Shown here in pieces: positions 8,764 to 17,098 of a stretch of DNA of 64,000 bases. The position numbers and the translations under genes are program-made. The DNA is taken from the NCBI GenBank assembly GCA_031382085.1, contig JANMYM010000019.1, positions 62,001 through 126,000 on the forward strand, given 5' to 3'. The first letter of the stretch is position 1, and every line of letters begins with the position of its first letter. The notes beneath the pieces were generated by a model. The model was not told the DNA's origin. It made no database searches and saw only the letters and a program-made list of their open reading frames with translations. Source of the DNA: UBA964 sp031382085 (GTDB taxonomy: Bacteria > Pseudomonadota > Gammaproteobacteria > Steroidobacterales > Steroidobacteraceae).

Positions 8764-10800
8764 ATGACGCGTCGCATTCTTGTCACCAGCGCGCTGCCTT
8801 ACGCCAACGGCAGCCTGCACCTGGGCCATATCATCGAAGCGGTCCAGACCGATATCTGGGCGCGTTTTCAGAGGCTGCAGGGGCACGACTGCCGGTACGT
8901 CTGCGCCGAGGACACGCACGGCACGCCCGTGATGATCAAGGCCCAGGCCGAAGGCGTCAGCCCGGAACAACTGATTGCGCGCATGGCGACCGAGCATGTA
9001 GCGGATTACCAGGGGTTCTTGATCGGCCACGCGCATTTCCACAGCACCCATTCGCCTGAGAACGCCGAGATTACGCGGGCGATGTACCTGCGAATTCGCG
9101 CGGCGGGCCACATCGCGACGCGCACGGTGCGCCAGGCCTATGACGAGCAGGCCATGATGTTCCTGCCGGACCGGTTTATACGTGGCACCTGCCCCAACGA
9201 GCAATGCCAGGCGCCCGATCAGTATGGCGACAGTTGCGAAGTCTGCGGCCGCACTTACACGCCCGCCGACCTCAAGGATCCACGTTCGCAGCTAACAGGC
9301 ACGCCGCCGGTGTGGCGCGAATCGGAACACTATTTCTTCAAGTTGAGCAGTTTCGAGCCAATGCTGAGGGAGTGGGTCGCAGGCGGATCGCTACAAGCAT
9401 CGGTGCGCGCGAAATTGGCGGAGTGGTTCACCGCGGGCCTGCAGGACTGGGATATTTCGCGCGATGCGCCGTATTTCGGCTTCGAGATTCCGGATGCGCC
9501 CGGCAAATATTTTTACGTCTGGTTCGACGCGCCGATCGGCTACCTTGGCAGTTTCCAGGCGCTGTGCGCGAAAAGCGGTCTGAAATTCGACGATTACTTT
9601 GCGCCGGACAGCAAGGCGGAGCTCTACCATTTCATCGGCAAGGACATCAGCTACTTCCACACGCTGTTCTGGCCCGCCGTGCTGCACGCCGCCGGCTATC
9701 GCAAGCCCACGGCGGTGCACGTGCACGGTTTCCTCACCGTCAACGGCACCAAAATGTCGAAGTCGCGCGGCACGTTCATCACCGCGCGACGCTATCTTGA
9801 GCTGCTGCCCGCGGAGCCGCTGCGCTATTACTTCGCCGCCAAGCTCGGTACCGACGTCGACGACATCGATCTCAGTCTCGATGACTTTGTCGCGCGCGCG
9901 AACTCGGACCTAGTTGGCAAACTGGTCAATATCGCGAGCCGCTGTGCGGGATTCATCGAACGCGGCGGCGGTCAGTTGGCTGACAAGTTGCCGGATCCGG
10001 CGCTGTACGCGGAATTCGCCGCGGCCCGGCCGCGTCTCGCGGCGCTGTTTGCAGCACGCGACTATGCGGCGGCGATCCGCGAAATCATGCTGCTGGCAGA
10101 TCGCGCCAACCAGTATGTCGACACCCAGAAGCCCTGGGCGCTCGCCAAGGACCCGGCGCGGTCCGAGGACGTTCGCGCGGTGGCCACCCAGGGCATCAAC
10201 ATGTTCCGGGCACTGATGCTTTATCTGGCGCCGGTGCTGCCGAAAATGGCCTGCGATGCCGCGCAGTTCCTCAACGCCCCGCTCACCCGCTGGGATGAAG
10301 TGGATACCCCTTTGTTAGGATCCGTGGTGCGGCCCTATGTGCCGCTCGCCACCCGCCTCGATCCCAAGGTCGTCGCACAATTGGTAGTCGGCGCCGATGC
10401 CGAACCCAAACCGGCGCAGATCGCCACGCCCGTCGCCAGGAAGAAGGCCGAGACCACGATGACCACGCCTACCGGCAATATCAAGATCGATGACTTCGCC
10501 AGACTCGACCTGCGCGCCGCTCTGGTCAAAGATGCGAAGCTGGTTGCAGGTTCGGACAAACTGCTGCAGTTGACGCTGGACCTCGGTACGGAGACCCGCA
10601 ACGTGTTCTCCGGCATTCGCGTGGCCTATCAGCCTGAGCAGCTGATCGGCCGGTATGTGGTCATGATTGCGAATCTGGAGCCGCGGAAAATGCGTTTCGG
10701 CGTGTCGGAAGGCATGGTGCTGTGCGCCGGCGACGATGCCGCGGGGCTTTTTCTATTGTCGGCCGACGCCGGCGTCAAGCCCGGCATGAAAATCAGCTAA
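8764..10800 (+). CDS. metG: Methionine-tRNA ligase
   Basis: Class I aminoacyl-tRNA synthetase charging tRNA-Met. 678 aa, the dimeric long form. The HIGH-type signature is in YANGSLHLGH (~13-22). A zinc-knuckle region with CPNEQC and CEVC lies at ~143-162. The second ATP-binding motif is KMSKSRG (~330). A C-terminal tRNA-binding domain of the EMAPII/Trbp111 type is at ~575-678 (FARLDLRAALVKDAK, then GRYVVMIANLEPRKMRFG). Its stop TAA is inside GCTAAC. rnfB starts 13 bases later, matching the gammaproteobacterial metG/rnf-B/nth neighbourhood. Confidence 0.97.
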   Translation: MTRRILVTSALPYANGSLHLGHIIEAVQTDIWARFQRLQGHDCRYVCAEDTHGTPVMIKAQAEGVSPEQLIARMATEHVADYQGFLIGHAHFHSTHSPENAEITRAMYLRIRAAGHIATRTVRQAYDEQAMMFLPDRFIRGTCPNEQCQAPDQYGDSCEVCGRTYTPADLKDPRSQLTGTPPVWRESEHYFFKLSSFEPMLREWVAGGSLQASVRAKLAEWFTAGLQDWDISRDAPYFGFEIPDAPGKYFYVWFDAPIGYLGSFQALCAKSGLKFDDYFAPDSKAELYHFIGKDISYFHTLFWPAVLHAAGYRKPTAVHVHGFLTVNGTKMSKSRGTFITARRYLELLPAEPLRYYFAAKLGTDVDDIDLSLDDFVARANSDLVGKLVNIASRCAGFIERGGGQLADKLPDPALYAEFAAARPRLAALFAARDYAAAIREIMLLADRANQYVDTQKPWALAKDPARSEDVRAVATQGINMFRALMLYLAPVLPKMACDAAQFLNAPLTRWDEVDTPLLGSVVRPYVPLATRLDPKVVAQLVVGADAEPKPAQIATPVARKKAETTMTTPTGNIKIDDFARLDLRAALVKDAKLVAGSDKLLQLTLDLGTETRNVFSGIRVAYQPEQLIGRYVVMIANLEPRKMRFGVSEGMVLCAGDDAAGLFLLSADAGVKPGMKIS

Positions 10801-10813
10801 CGCACTGTGCTGC

Positions 10814-11380
10814 TTGAGCAACGCCGACACCCTCGCCGATCGAATCGACAATCTGCTGCCGCAGACGCAGTGCACGCGCTGCGGTTACCCGGGCTGCCGG
10901 CCCTATGCCGAGGCGATTGCCCAGGACCTTGCGCCGATCAACCAGTGCCCGCCGGGCGGCAGCGCCACGATCGACGCCCTGGCGCGTTTGTTAGGTCGGG
11001 CGGCGCAGCTGCTCAACCCCGCGAACGGCGTCGAGGGGCCGCCGATGGTTGCGCTGATCGACGAGAGCCGCTGCGTCGGCTGCACTAGGTGCCTGCCACC
11101 CTGCCCGACCGATGCCATCGTCGGCGCCAATCGCCTGATGCACACCGTGATCGCGGCATTGTGCACTGGCTGCGAACTATGCATTGCACCCTGTCCGGTC
11201 GACTGCATCGTGTTGGTGCCACGCGCATCGCTCGCCGGCGCGGCCGCGCAGGTGGAACCGGCCGCCGTCGCCAATCGCGCGCGCTATGCCGCGCATCTGC
11301 GGCGCGCGGGCGACCGCAACTCCGCCCGGCTGCGCGAGCTCGCGCGAGCCAAAGCCGTGCCGCCGCGGCCGTCGTCATGA
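10814..11380 (+). CDS. rsxB: RnfB/RsxB-type ferredoxin subunit, soluble form
   Basis: 188 aa with three Fe-S modules. The N-terminal Fe-S domain has CTRCGYPGCRPYAEAI and CPPGG (~20-47). Two ferredoxin-type 4Fe-4S motifs follow: CVGCTRCLPPCP (~87-98) and CTGCELCIAPCP (~117-128). It starts at TTG; no ATG is in frame. Classical RnfB has an N-terminal membrane helix that is missing here, so this is the shortened form known next to nth in various proteobacteria. No other rnf/rsx subunit is in the window. It may donate electrons to a partner other than a complete Rnf complex. Its stop overlaps the nth ATG (ATGA). Confidence 0.88.
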   Translation: MSNADTLADRIDNLLPQTQCTRCGYPGCRPYAEAIAQDLAPINQCPPGGSATIDALARLLGRAAQLLNPANGVEGPPMVALIDESRCVGCTRCLPPCPTDAIVGANRLMHTVIAALCTGCELCIAPCPVDCIVLVPRASLAGAAAQVEPAAVANRARYAAHLRRAGDRNSARLRELARAKAVPPRPSS

Positions 11381-12024
11381 AGCCGCCACTGCGTGCTGCA
11401 CTGTTCGCAACCTTGCGCGCCGGCAATCCGCAGCCGACCACGGAACTCGAGTACCGGACGCCGTTTGAATTGCTGATTGCCGTGATCCTGTCGGCGCAGG
11501 CAACCGACAAAAGCGTCAATGCCGCGACCCGCAAACTCTACGCGGTCGCTAACACGCCAGAAAAGATTGCCGGTCTTGGCGTCGAGGGCCTGACACCCTA
11601 CATTCAGTCCATCGGTCTTTATCGCACCAAGGCCAGGAACGTCATCGCAACCTGCGGCCAATTGCTAGCCGCGCATGGCGGCGAGGTGCCGCGCGACCGC
11701 GACGCGCTCGAAGCGCTGCCCGGGGTCGGGCGCAAGACGGCTAATGTCGTCCTGAACACGGCTTTCGGCGAGTCCACGATCGCGGTCGACACCCATATAT
11801 TCCGCGTTGCCAATCGCACCGGGCTGGCGCGCGGCACGACGCCGCTCGCAGTCGAGCGGGCGCTGCTGCGCAATACGCCGCCCGAATTCCTGCGCCACGC
11901 GCACCACTGGCTGCTGTTGCATGGCCGCTATGTCTGCAAGGCGCGCAAGCCGGAGTGCGAGCGCTGCGTGATCAACGCGTACTGCGCCTATCCGCGCCGG
12001 CCGCCGCAACGGGTGTCGCGATGA
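11377..12024 (+). CDS. nth: Endonuclease III (DNA glycosylase/AP lyase)
   Basis: Base-excision repair enzyme that removes oxidised pyrimidines and cleaves at AP sites. The ATG at 11377 overlaps the rsxB stop. An in-frame extension further upstream lies wholly inside rsxB and was not used. 215 aa, as in E. coli (211 aa). Motifs: LLIAVILSAQATDKSVN, the helix-hairpin-helix LPGVGRKTANVVL with the catalytic Lys, VDTHIFRVANR with the catalytic Asp, and the C-terminal 4Fe-4S ligands C-x6-C-x2-C-x5-C in CKARKPECERCVINAYC. Confidence 0.97.
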   Translation: MKPPLRAALFATLRAGNPQPTTELEYRTPFELLIAVILSAQATDKSVNAATRKLYAVANTPEKIAGLGVEGLTPYIQSIGLYRTKARNVIATCGQLLAAHGGEVPRDRDALEALPGVGRKTANVVLNTAFGESTIAVDTHIFRVANRTGLARGTTPLAVERALLRNTPPEFLRHAHHWLLLHGRYVCKARKPECERCVINAYCAYPRRPPQRVSR

Positions 12025-12437
12025 TTTTCGCCAATCAATCGCGCGAACAATTGCGCGCTACGTGGCTTACCGCCTGGAACAAACAGCGCGCACGCGAACT
12101 ACTGACGCCACTGGAGTCGCAGCTTGTCAGCGTCATTGAATTGCACCCGGAATATCACCGTTGGCTCGCGGATGGCGACCGCGCAACGGCCTCGCAACCT
12201 GCAACCGACAACCCTTTCCTGCATCTGAGCCTGCATCTTGCGCTGCGCGAACAGCTGGCGACCGACCGGCCAGCGGGGATCAGTGCCGCTTTCGATACCG
12301 TGGCGTTGCGCCTCGGGGACCGCCATGATTCCCTGCATCGCGCCATGGAGGTGTTAGGCAGGACGCTGTGGGAGGCGCAACGCAGCGGCCGCGCGCCCGA
12401 CGAACACGCGTATCTCGAGGCAATTCGCTCGTTGTGA
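12021..12437 (+). CDS. DUF1841 family protein
   Basis: 138 aa, small and soluble by sequence. The ATG at 12021 overlaps the nth stop (ATGA). An upstream in-frame start is inside nth and was rejected. Recognisable DUF1841 features are NQSREQLRATWLTAWNKQR at the start, LTPLESQLVSVIELHPEYH, NPFLHLSLHLALREQL, and a C-terminal helix ending WEAQRSGRAPDEHAYLEAI. Members commonly follow nth in gamma- and betaproteobacteria, but the function is not known. It is the last gene of the 4160-12437 plus-strand run. A palindromic element begins 4 bases after its stop. Confidence 0.85.
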   Translation: MIFANQSREQLRATWLTAWNKQRARELLTPLESQLVSVIELHPEYHRWLADGDRATASQPATDNPFLHLSLHLALREQLATDRPAGISAAFDTVALRLGDRHDSLHRAMEVLGRTLWEAQRSGRAPDEHAYLEAIRSL

Positions 12438-12440
12438 CAG

Positions 12441-12730
12441 CCTAGGGAAGCTCTGCACAGGTAACGCGGGCGCGGCCGAGACGGATTTTTTCGCTGGCAA
12501 GGAACGACGAGTGATGTGTATCGAGATACATGAACGAGGAGTTTTTTTGCAACGCTTGGTTCGCATTCTTGAGGAAAAATCCGTCCGGCCCCAAAGGGTT
12601 AGGCCCGAAAAGTCCGGCTACAGCGTTGCTCCCTCCTTACATGGAATTACCATGCTTCGTCGGTCGCGCCTTGTATCCGGACTTTTCGAGCCTAACGCGC
12701 CTCGCGCGACCTGTGCAGAGCTTCGCTAGG
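12441..12730. repeat. ~290-bp palindromic, MITE-like element between convergent genes
   Basis: The ends are 22-bp inverted repeats (12441-12462 and 12709-12730, 21 of 22 matching; core GAAGCTCTGCACAGGT). Inside are more inverted arms: 12599-12617 with 12677-12695 (18 of 19), 12549-12556 with 12622-12629 (8 of 8), a hairpin at 12517-12530 and a hairpin at 12640-12654. Some arms interleave, so they cannot all pair at once. No convincing gene is inside. It sits between the convergent DUF1841 and GGDEF/EAL genes, and the EAL stop codon lies in the right terminal repeat. Small non-autonomous elements (MITE/REP type) have this look. A structured RNA or a bidirectional terminator is the alternative. 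Confidence 0.7.
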
Positions 12731-15113
12731 GCTTCACGCGCCGGACACGATTGCGCAATTTCAAGGCGCGATGCACCGAGGTCTGAACCTCAGCGTCGGC
12801 AGCATTCTGATGATTGGCGCGCAAATACTCGTTGAAACCCGCTGCGTCCATGGGTCTGGCAATCAGAAATCCTTGAGCTTCGTCGCAACCCATGTCCGCC
12901 AGCAGATCCAGGCTCTCTTGTGTTTCCACGCCTTCGGCGACCACGCGCAGACCCAAGCTGTGACCCAATTCGATGGTCGAGCGGACGATCAGCGCGTCGT
13001 CCTCATCCTCCGCGGCATCGCGCACGAAGCTGCGGTCGATCTTCAGCTCATCCACCGGCAGTCGCTTCAACTGCGACAGCGAAGAATACCCGGTGCCGAA
13101 ATCGTCAATCGCGAAACGCACGCCCGCGACCCGCAACAGCTCCATGTTGCGCGCGGCGACTTTTACATCGCGCATCACCGCACTTTCGGTGATCTCCAGA
13201 ATCAGCGCGGTGGCTGGCAGCTGATTTTCCTGCAATTGCTCGAGTACATATTCCGGCAGCTGCGGATCCACAATGTCGCCGGCGGACAGATTCACCGCCA
13301 GTTCGAATTTGAAGTCGTCGCGCCGCCAGGCGCTCAACTGGCGCAACGCAGCGCGCAATATCCAGCGCGTCAGGATGGCGGTGGCGCCGGTACTCTCTGC
13401 TAACGGCACAAACTCGCCCGGCGAGACCTCGCCGAGACTGGCGTGACGCCAGCGCACCAGTGTTTCAGCGCCCCGCAGGCGGCCGCTCTTGACGCTCACC
13501 TTGGGCTGAAACACCAGATACATCTGCCCGGTCCCCACGGAATCCGGAAGATCGGCGCTCAGGCGCAAACGTCGATGCTGCTGCACCTCCTGGTCCGTCT
13601 CGAACACTCGCACCGGGACGTTAGCACTGCGCGCCGCATCGAGCGCAATTTCCGCACGACGCAACAACTCCGCCGGCGTATCGCCATGCTCAGGCGCAAA
13701 GGCCACGCCTGCGACAGTGGCAATCCGCACATTGACGCCATCCACTCGCAGTCTGGTACGCAGCTCCTCGCACAGGTGACCGATCAGCGTTTCGAACGCA
13801 GTGCGCCGCAACTTGACGGTCGCAAATGCAAAGCGCGCGCCCTGCAGCCGCGCGACCTGATTGATCGACTCGACTTCACGCGTCAGACGCTGCCCAAGTT
13901 CCAGCAGAACCTGGTCGGCAAAATGCAGTCCGAGGTTGGCGGAAAAATGCTGCAGGTCGGCAATTTCAATGATGGCAACCGAGATCAATGTCTCGGCCGA
14001 TCCGCTGAGTATTTTCTCGCTGAGCAGCGCTTCAAAATGCTGCCGGTTCGGCAAGCCGGTCACCGGATCGTGGCGCGATTGATGGGTAATCCGCAGTTCG
14101 CGGTCCGCAATGCCGCTTTGCATGGCATTGAAGCTGGACGCAAGTTGCGCAAATTCGTCCGCGCCACCTACCTGGATCGGGGAACCGTAGTCGCCACGCT
14201 CGATGCGCTTGACGCCAGCGACCAACCGTTCGACCGGGCGCGTGGCCGCGCGGCCCAGGCGCACGCCAACGACGGTTGCTAACACGACTGCCAGGAACGC
14301 AATCAAGGTCAGGGTATTGCGCAACTCGACATACGGCGCGTTGACAGCCTCCATGGACTTCAGCAGCAGGATCGCAAACTGATGATCGCCGCTGTTGAGT
14401 CTTTCGGACACCGTCAGAAAATCAGCGCCGGCGATCTGCGTCTCGCGCGGCTCGCGCAGCGCAATGGCCCGCATCAAAGTCCCGGTACCGATTGGTTGGC
14501 TGGCCGTTGGAAAACTGGTTGAAGCGACGGTCGCCTGCTCCTGGGAGCTGACCACGAACGCGACCTCAACATCCAGCAACTGCTTTAGCTCCAGCGCCAA
14601 TTTCTGATCGACCGCAAAACCGATCGCCACAAACGCAATCGGATCCGGCGCGCGTATCGGCACGGCCAGAACCTGGTAGCTGGCGTTATCAATTTGCAGG
14701 AAGGCGCTGGAGGTGGTTTCAGGCGTCAGCTGGCTAACAGCGTCGGGCGTTAACGGTCCGATGGGGCGGCTGGCGACCATGACCTTGCCGTCAACATCCA
14801 GCACCAGCATCAGGTCCGCGCCGATGCGCCGCGCATGGTTGCGAGCGGCGGAGAGAATGGTGGCCTTGTCGCTCGTGGCAACGGCCTCACGCAGGCCGAA
14901 ATCTGCCGCCAGCACGCCCACCGCGTTGGCAAGCTGCGTGGCGCGATAGTCCAGAAATCGCTTGGCGACGGCCGCGCCGGCGTTCAACTGCTCGTTGGCG
15001 CGACCTCTGACCGCGCTCTGGGTGCGGCCCAGAACTGCTAACAGCGTCACAGTTTGGGCGGCAATAACCAGCCCAATGATCAGGACGAGAAGTCGATTGC
15101 GGAAGGAGCGCAT
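12726..15113 (-). CDS. Membrane c-di-GMP protein: periplasmic sensor, HAMP, degenerate GGDEF, EAL
   Basis: About 795 aa from the ATG at 15113, which has AAGG 9 bases upstream. In-frame ATG 15149 and TTG 15170 are alternatives. Order: TM1 (~8-28), extracytoplasmic sensor (~29-265), TM2 (~268-290), HAMP (~290-345), GGDEF (~355-515), EAL (~530-785). The GGDEF signature is replaced by GARFAF, so cyclase activity is unlikely. The EAL domain looks competent: GAETLVRW (EAL reads ETL), NLSAGD, ILEITESAV, AIDDFGTGYSSL, ELKIDRSFV and VVAEGVET. It is probably a c-di-GMP phosphodiesterase responding to a periplasmic signal. It is divergent from the cupredoxin gene, with about 40 bases between starts. Confidence 0.88.
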   Translation of the reverse strand: MRSFRNRLLVLIIGLVIAAQTVTLLAVLGRTQSAVRGRANEQLNAGAAVAKRFLDYRATQLANAVGVLAADFGLREAVATSDKATILSAARNHARRIGADLMLVLDVDGKVMVASRPIGPLTPDAVSQLTPETTSSAFLQIDNASYQVLAVPIRAPDPIAFVAIGFAVDQKLALELKQLLDVEVAFVVSSQEQATVASTSFPTASQPIGTGTLMRAIALREPRETQIAGADFLTVSERLNSGDHQFAILLLKSMEAVNAPYVELRNTLTLIAFLAVVLATVVGVRLGRAATRPVERLVAGVKRIERGDYGSPIQVGGADEFAQLASSFNAMQSGIADRELRITHQSRHDPVTGLPNRQHFEALLSEKILSGSAETLISVAIIEIADLQHFSANLGLHFADQVLLELGQRLTREVESINQVARLQGARFAFATVKLRRTAFETLIGHLCEELRTRLRVDGVNVRIATVAGVAFAPEHGDTPAELLRRAEIALDAARSANVPVRVFETDQEVQQHRRLRLSADLPDSVGTGQMYLVFQPKVSVKSGRLRGAETLVRWRHASLGEVSPGEFVPLAESTGATAILTRWILRAALRQLSAWRRDDFKFELAVNLSAGDIVDPQLPEYVLEQLQENQLPATALILEITESAVMRDVKVAARNMELLRVAGVRFAIDDFGTGYSSLSQLKRLPVDELKIDRSFVRDAAEDEDDALIVRSTIELGHSLGLRVVAEGVETQESLDLLADMGCDEAQGFLIARPMDAAGFNEYLRANHQNAADAEVQTSVHRALKLRNRVRRVKP

Positions 15114-15151
15114 TCCAGACCTTATGTTGACATCCCCCAGCCTAATCATCC

Positions 15152-15847
15152 GTGGTTCTGAGCGCGACAACCGTGTACCGTTTTTTCGATGCAGTTCGCA
15201 AACCTGCCGCTATCCTCGCTGCGATCGCGGCCTGCGGCGTGCCATGGGCGTTAGCGGGTGAGCTATCCATCCGGGTTGTCACGAAAGACGGCTTGCCCAT
15301 GGCGGGTGCGGTTGTTGAAATCCGCAACCTGACCGGGCAACGAAGACCCGTTGTGCCCGTCGATACGCGCATGGACCAGGTCGACCTCGCCTTCGCGCCG
15401 GCCGTGCTGGTTGTACCGGTCGGCTCGCATATCGCCTTTCCTAACAGTGATGTTGTCAGCCACCAGGTCTATTCGTTCTCGCCGCCCAAGCGATTTCAAT
15501 TGCCGTTGTACCGCGGCAAGCCCTATCCGCCGGTCACGTTCGACGCGCCGGGCATCGTCACGGTGGGCTGCAATATTCACGACAACATGCTGGGCTACGT
15601 GCTGGTAACCGACGCGCCCTACTATGGCCAGACAACACAGGCAGGCACCTGGTCCAGCGAAGCGCTGCCACCGGGAGATTATGCCGTTAGCATCTGGCAT
15701 CCGCGCTTGCGCAACCTCGCCAAACCCATGCTGCAGAACTTCAGTGTTGCGGCCACCGGCACGCGCACTGAAGTCTTGCTCAGAGTCAGCGAACCCTTGC
15801 GCCCGGAGCGCCTGACCGCCAAGCGCAGCGGCTGGGACGAGTACTAG
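15152..15847 (+). CDS. Secreted cupredoxin (plastocyanin-like), methylamine-utilization-protein type
   Basis: 231 aa with an N-terminal signal peptide ending about AACGVPWALAG (~residue 36). The GTG at 15152 is the first start. The cupredoxin fold carries a complete type I copper set: His in VVSHQVYSF, then Cys, His and Met in VGCNIHDNMLGYV. A beta-rich C-terminal part with LPPGDYAVSIWHPRL resembles a carboxypeptidase-regulatory-like module. Such proteins are often labelled methylamine utilization protein, although there are no mau genes here. It is probably a periplasmic electron carrier or copper binder. It is followed after 3 bases by the outer-membrane barrel gene, so the two are one operon. 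Confidence 0.85.
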   Translation: MVLSATTVYRFFDAVRKPAAILAAIAACGVPWALAGELSIRVVTKDGLPMAGAVVEIRNLTGQRRPVVPVDTRMDQVDLAFAPAVLVVPVGSHIAFPNSDVVSHQVYSFSPPKRFQLPLYRGKPYPPVTFDAPGIVTVGCNIHDNMLGYVLVTDAPYYGQTTQAGTWSSEALPPGDYAVSIWHPRLRNLAKPMLQNFSVAATGTRTEVLLRVSEPLRPERLTAKRSGWDEY

Positions 15848-15850
15848 GCC

Positions 15851-17077
15851 ATGCCCAGCAACATCGCCAGCCGGTTGCTACTCGCAGGCCTGTTCACATC
15901 CGCCCCGCTGGCTGCGCAGCAACTCGAAGTCACGCTCGACGGACGACTCGTGACCTCCGATTCACGCACATCGTTTCTGGACGGCGGCCTGGGCAAGCTG
16001 CGTGCAAATGCCAGCAGCGATGGCGCGGAATTGGGCCGTCTGCGCTTTGCCATGAGCGGTGCGTTAGGCGAGTCGTTTCACTACGTGCTCGATGCGTCCG
16101 CATGGAGTATGAACGACACCAACCCGATCGACCTCACCGAGGCGTACCTCGAGTGGCGCCCAGCGCCGAGCGGCGTCTGGCGTTCCCGCGTGAAGGCAGG
16201 CGCCTTCTACCCCGCCATTTCTCTGGAACATCGCGGGACTGGCTGGACGAATCCCTATTTTTTAAGCAGCTCCGCGCTCAATACCTGGATCGGCGAGGAA
16301 CTGCGCACCATAGGGCTTGAGTACAACCTCGACTGGTTGGGCGCGCAGCATAATTCGCAATTCGACTTTGGTCTCACGGCGGCCGTCTTTGGCTGGAACG
16401 ATCCGGCGGGCGTCGTAGTCGCGCTCCGTGGTTTCGCCTTGCATGACCGCCAGACACCGCTGTTCGGACGCTTGCGGACCTGGGTGCCGGGCGGCGGCCG
16501 GCAGCAGCGCGTGCTATTCGATGAAATCGATGGCCGGCCCGGCTACTACGTCGGCGCGCAGGCCAAGTACGGTGACCGGGTGTTGGTGCGGGCACTGCAT
16601 TACGATAATCGCGCCGATTCCGCCGTGTTCGACGCCGCGATCGATGATTATGCGTGGGAAACGAATTTCGACAGCGTGGGCCTCAGACTTCAATCTGCGA
16701 ATGACTGGACTGTCATCGCGCAATGGCTGTCCGGAGAAACCTTTGTCGGATCGAGTCGCCATGACGCCTGGTATTTCGACGCCCAGTTCCTTTTGTTAGC
16801 CAAACAACTCGGCAAGCACCGATTTGCCGCGCGCTACGATTGGTTTGCAACCAGCCAGGCCAGGTCAATATATCCCGGCCTGCTGGGGCGTGACCGTGGC
16901 AATGCCAGGTCTTTAGCCTGGACGTTTGAACCGCTGGCGCGGCTGGAAGTTACGGCCGAGTATCTGCGGGTGGACAGCAATTACAATTGGCGCCGATGGC
17001 TGGGCGAAGCGCCGCAGGCGACGGAAAGCTCGTTGCAGATCGGCGTCCGTTACACCTTCAAAACAGGCCGGCGTTAA
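15851..17077 (+). CDS. Outer-membrane beta-barrel (porin-like) protein
   Basis: 408 aa. A signal peptide (RLLLAGLFTSAPLAAQ, cleavage ~22) is followed by alternating amphipathic strands rich in aromatic residues, such as GRLRFAMSGALGESFHYVL, TEAYLEWRPAP and TAEYLRVDSNYNW. It ends near an aromatic strand, GVRYTFKTGRR, as outer-membrane barrels do. I recognise the architecture but not a named family. It is cotranscribed with the upstream cupredoxin and divergent from the EAL protein. A conserved EAL/cupredoxin/porin set would fit a metal- or redox-sensing envelope function, but that is inference. Confidence 0.75.
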   Translation: MPSNIASRLLLAGLFTSAPLAAQQLEVTLDGRLVTSDSRTSFLDGGLGKLRANASSDGAELGRLRFAMSGALGESFHYVLDASAWSMNDTNPIDLTEAYLEWRPAPSGVWRSRVKAGAFYPAISLEHRGTGWTNPYFLSSSALNTWIGEELRTIGLEYNLDWLGAQHNSQFDFGLTAAVFGWNDPAGVVVALRGFALHDRQTPLFGRLRTWVPGGGRQQRVLFDEIDGRPGYYVGAQAKYGDRVLVRALHYDNRADSAVFDAAIDDYAWETNFDSVGLRLQSANDWTVIAQWLSGETFVGSSRHDAWYFDAQFLLLAKQLGKHRFAARYDWFATSQARSIYPGLLGRDRGNARSLAWTFEPLARLEVTAEYLRVDSNYNWRRWLGEAPQATESSLQIGVRYTFKTGRR

Positions 17078-17098
17078 GCTGCTTGCGCCCCGGCGCGA

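Noticed and set aside
12511..12835. Small open frames of 70-100 codons inside the 290-bp element
   Set aside because: They span the inverted repeats and the EAL gene end, and have no ribosome site or recognisable sequence.
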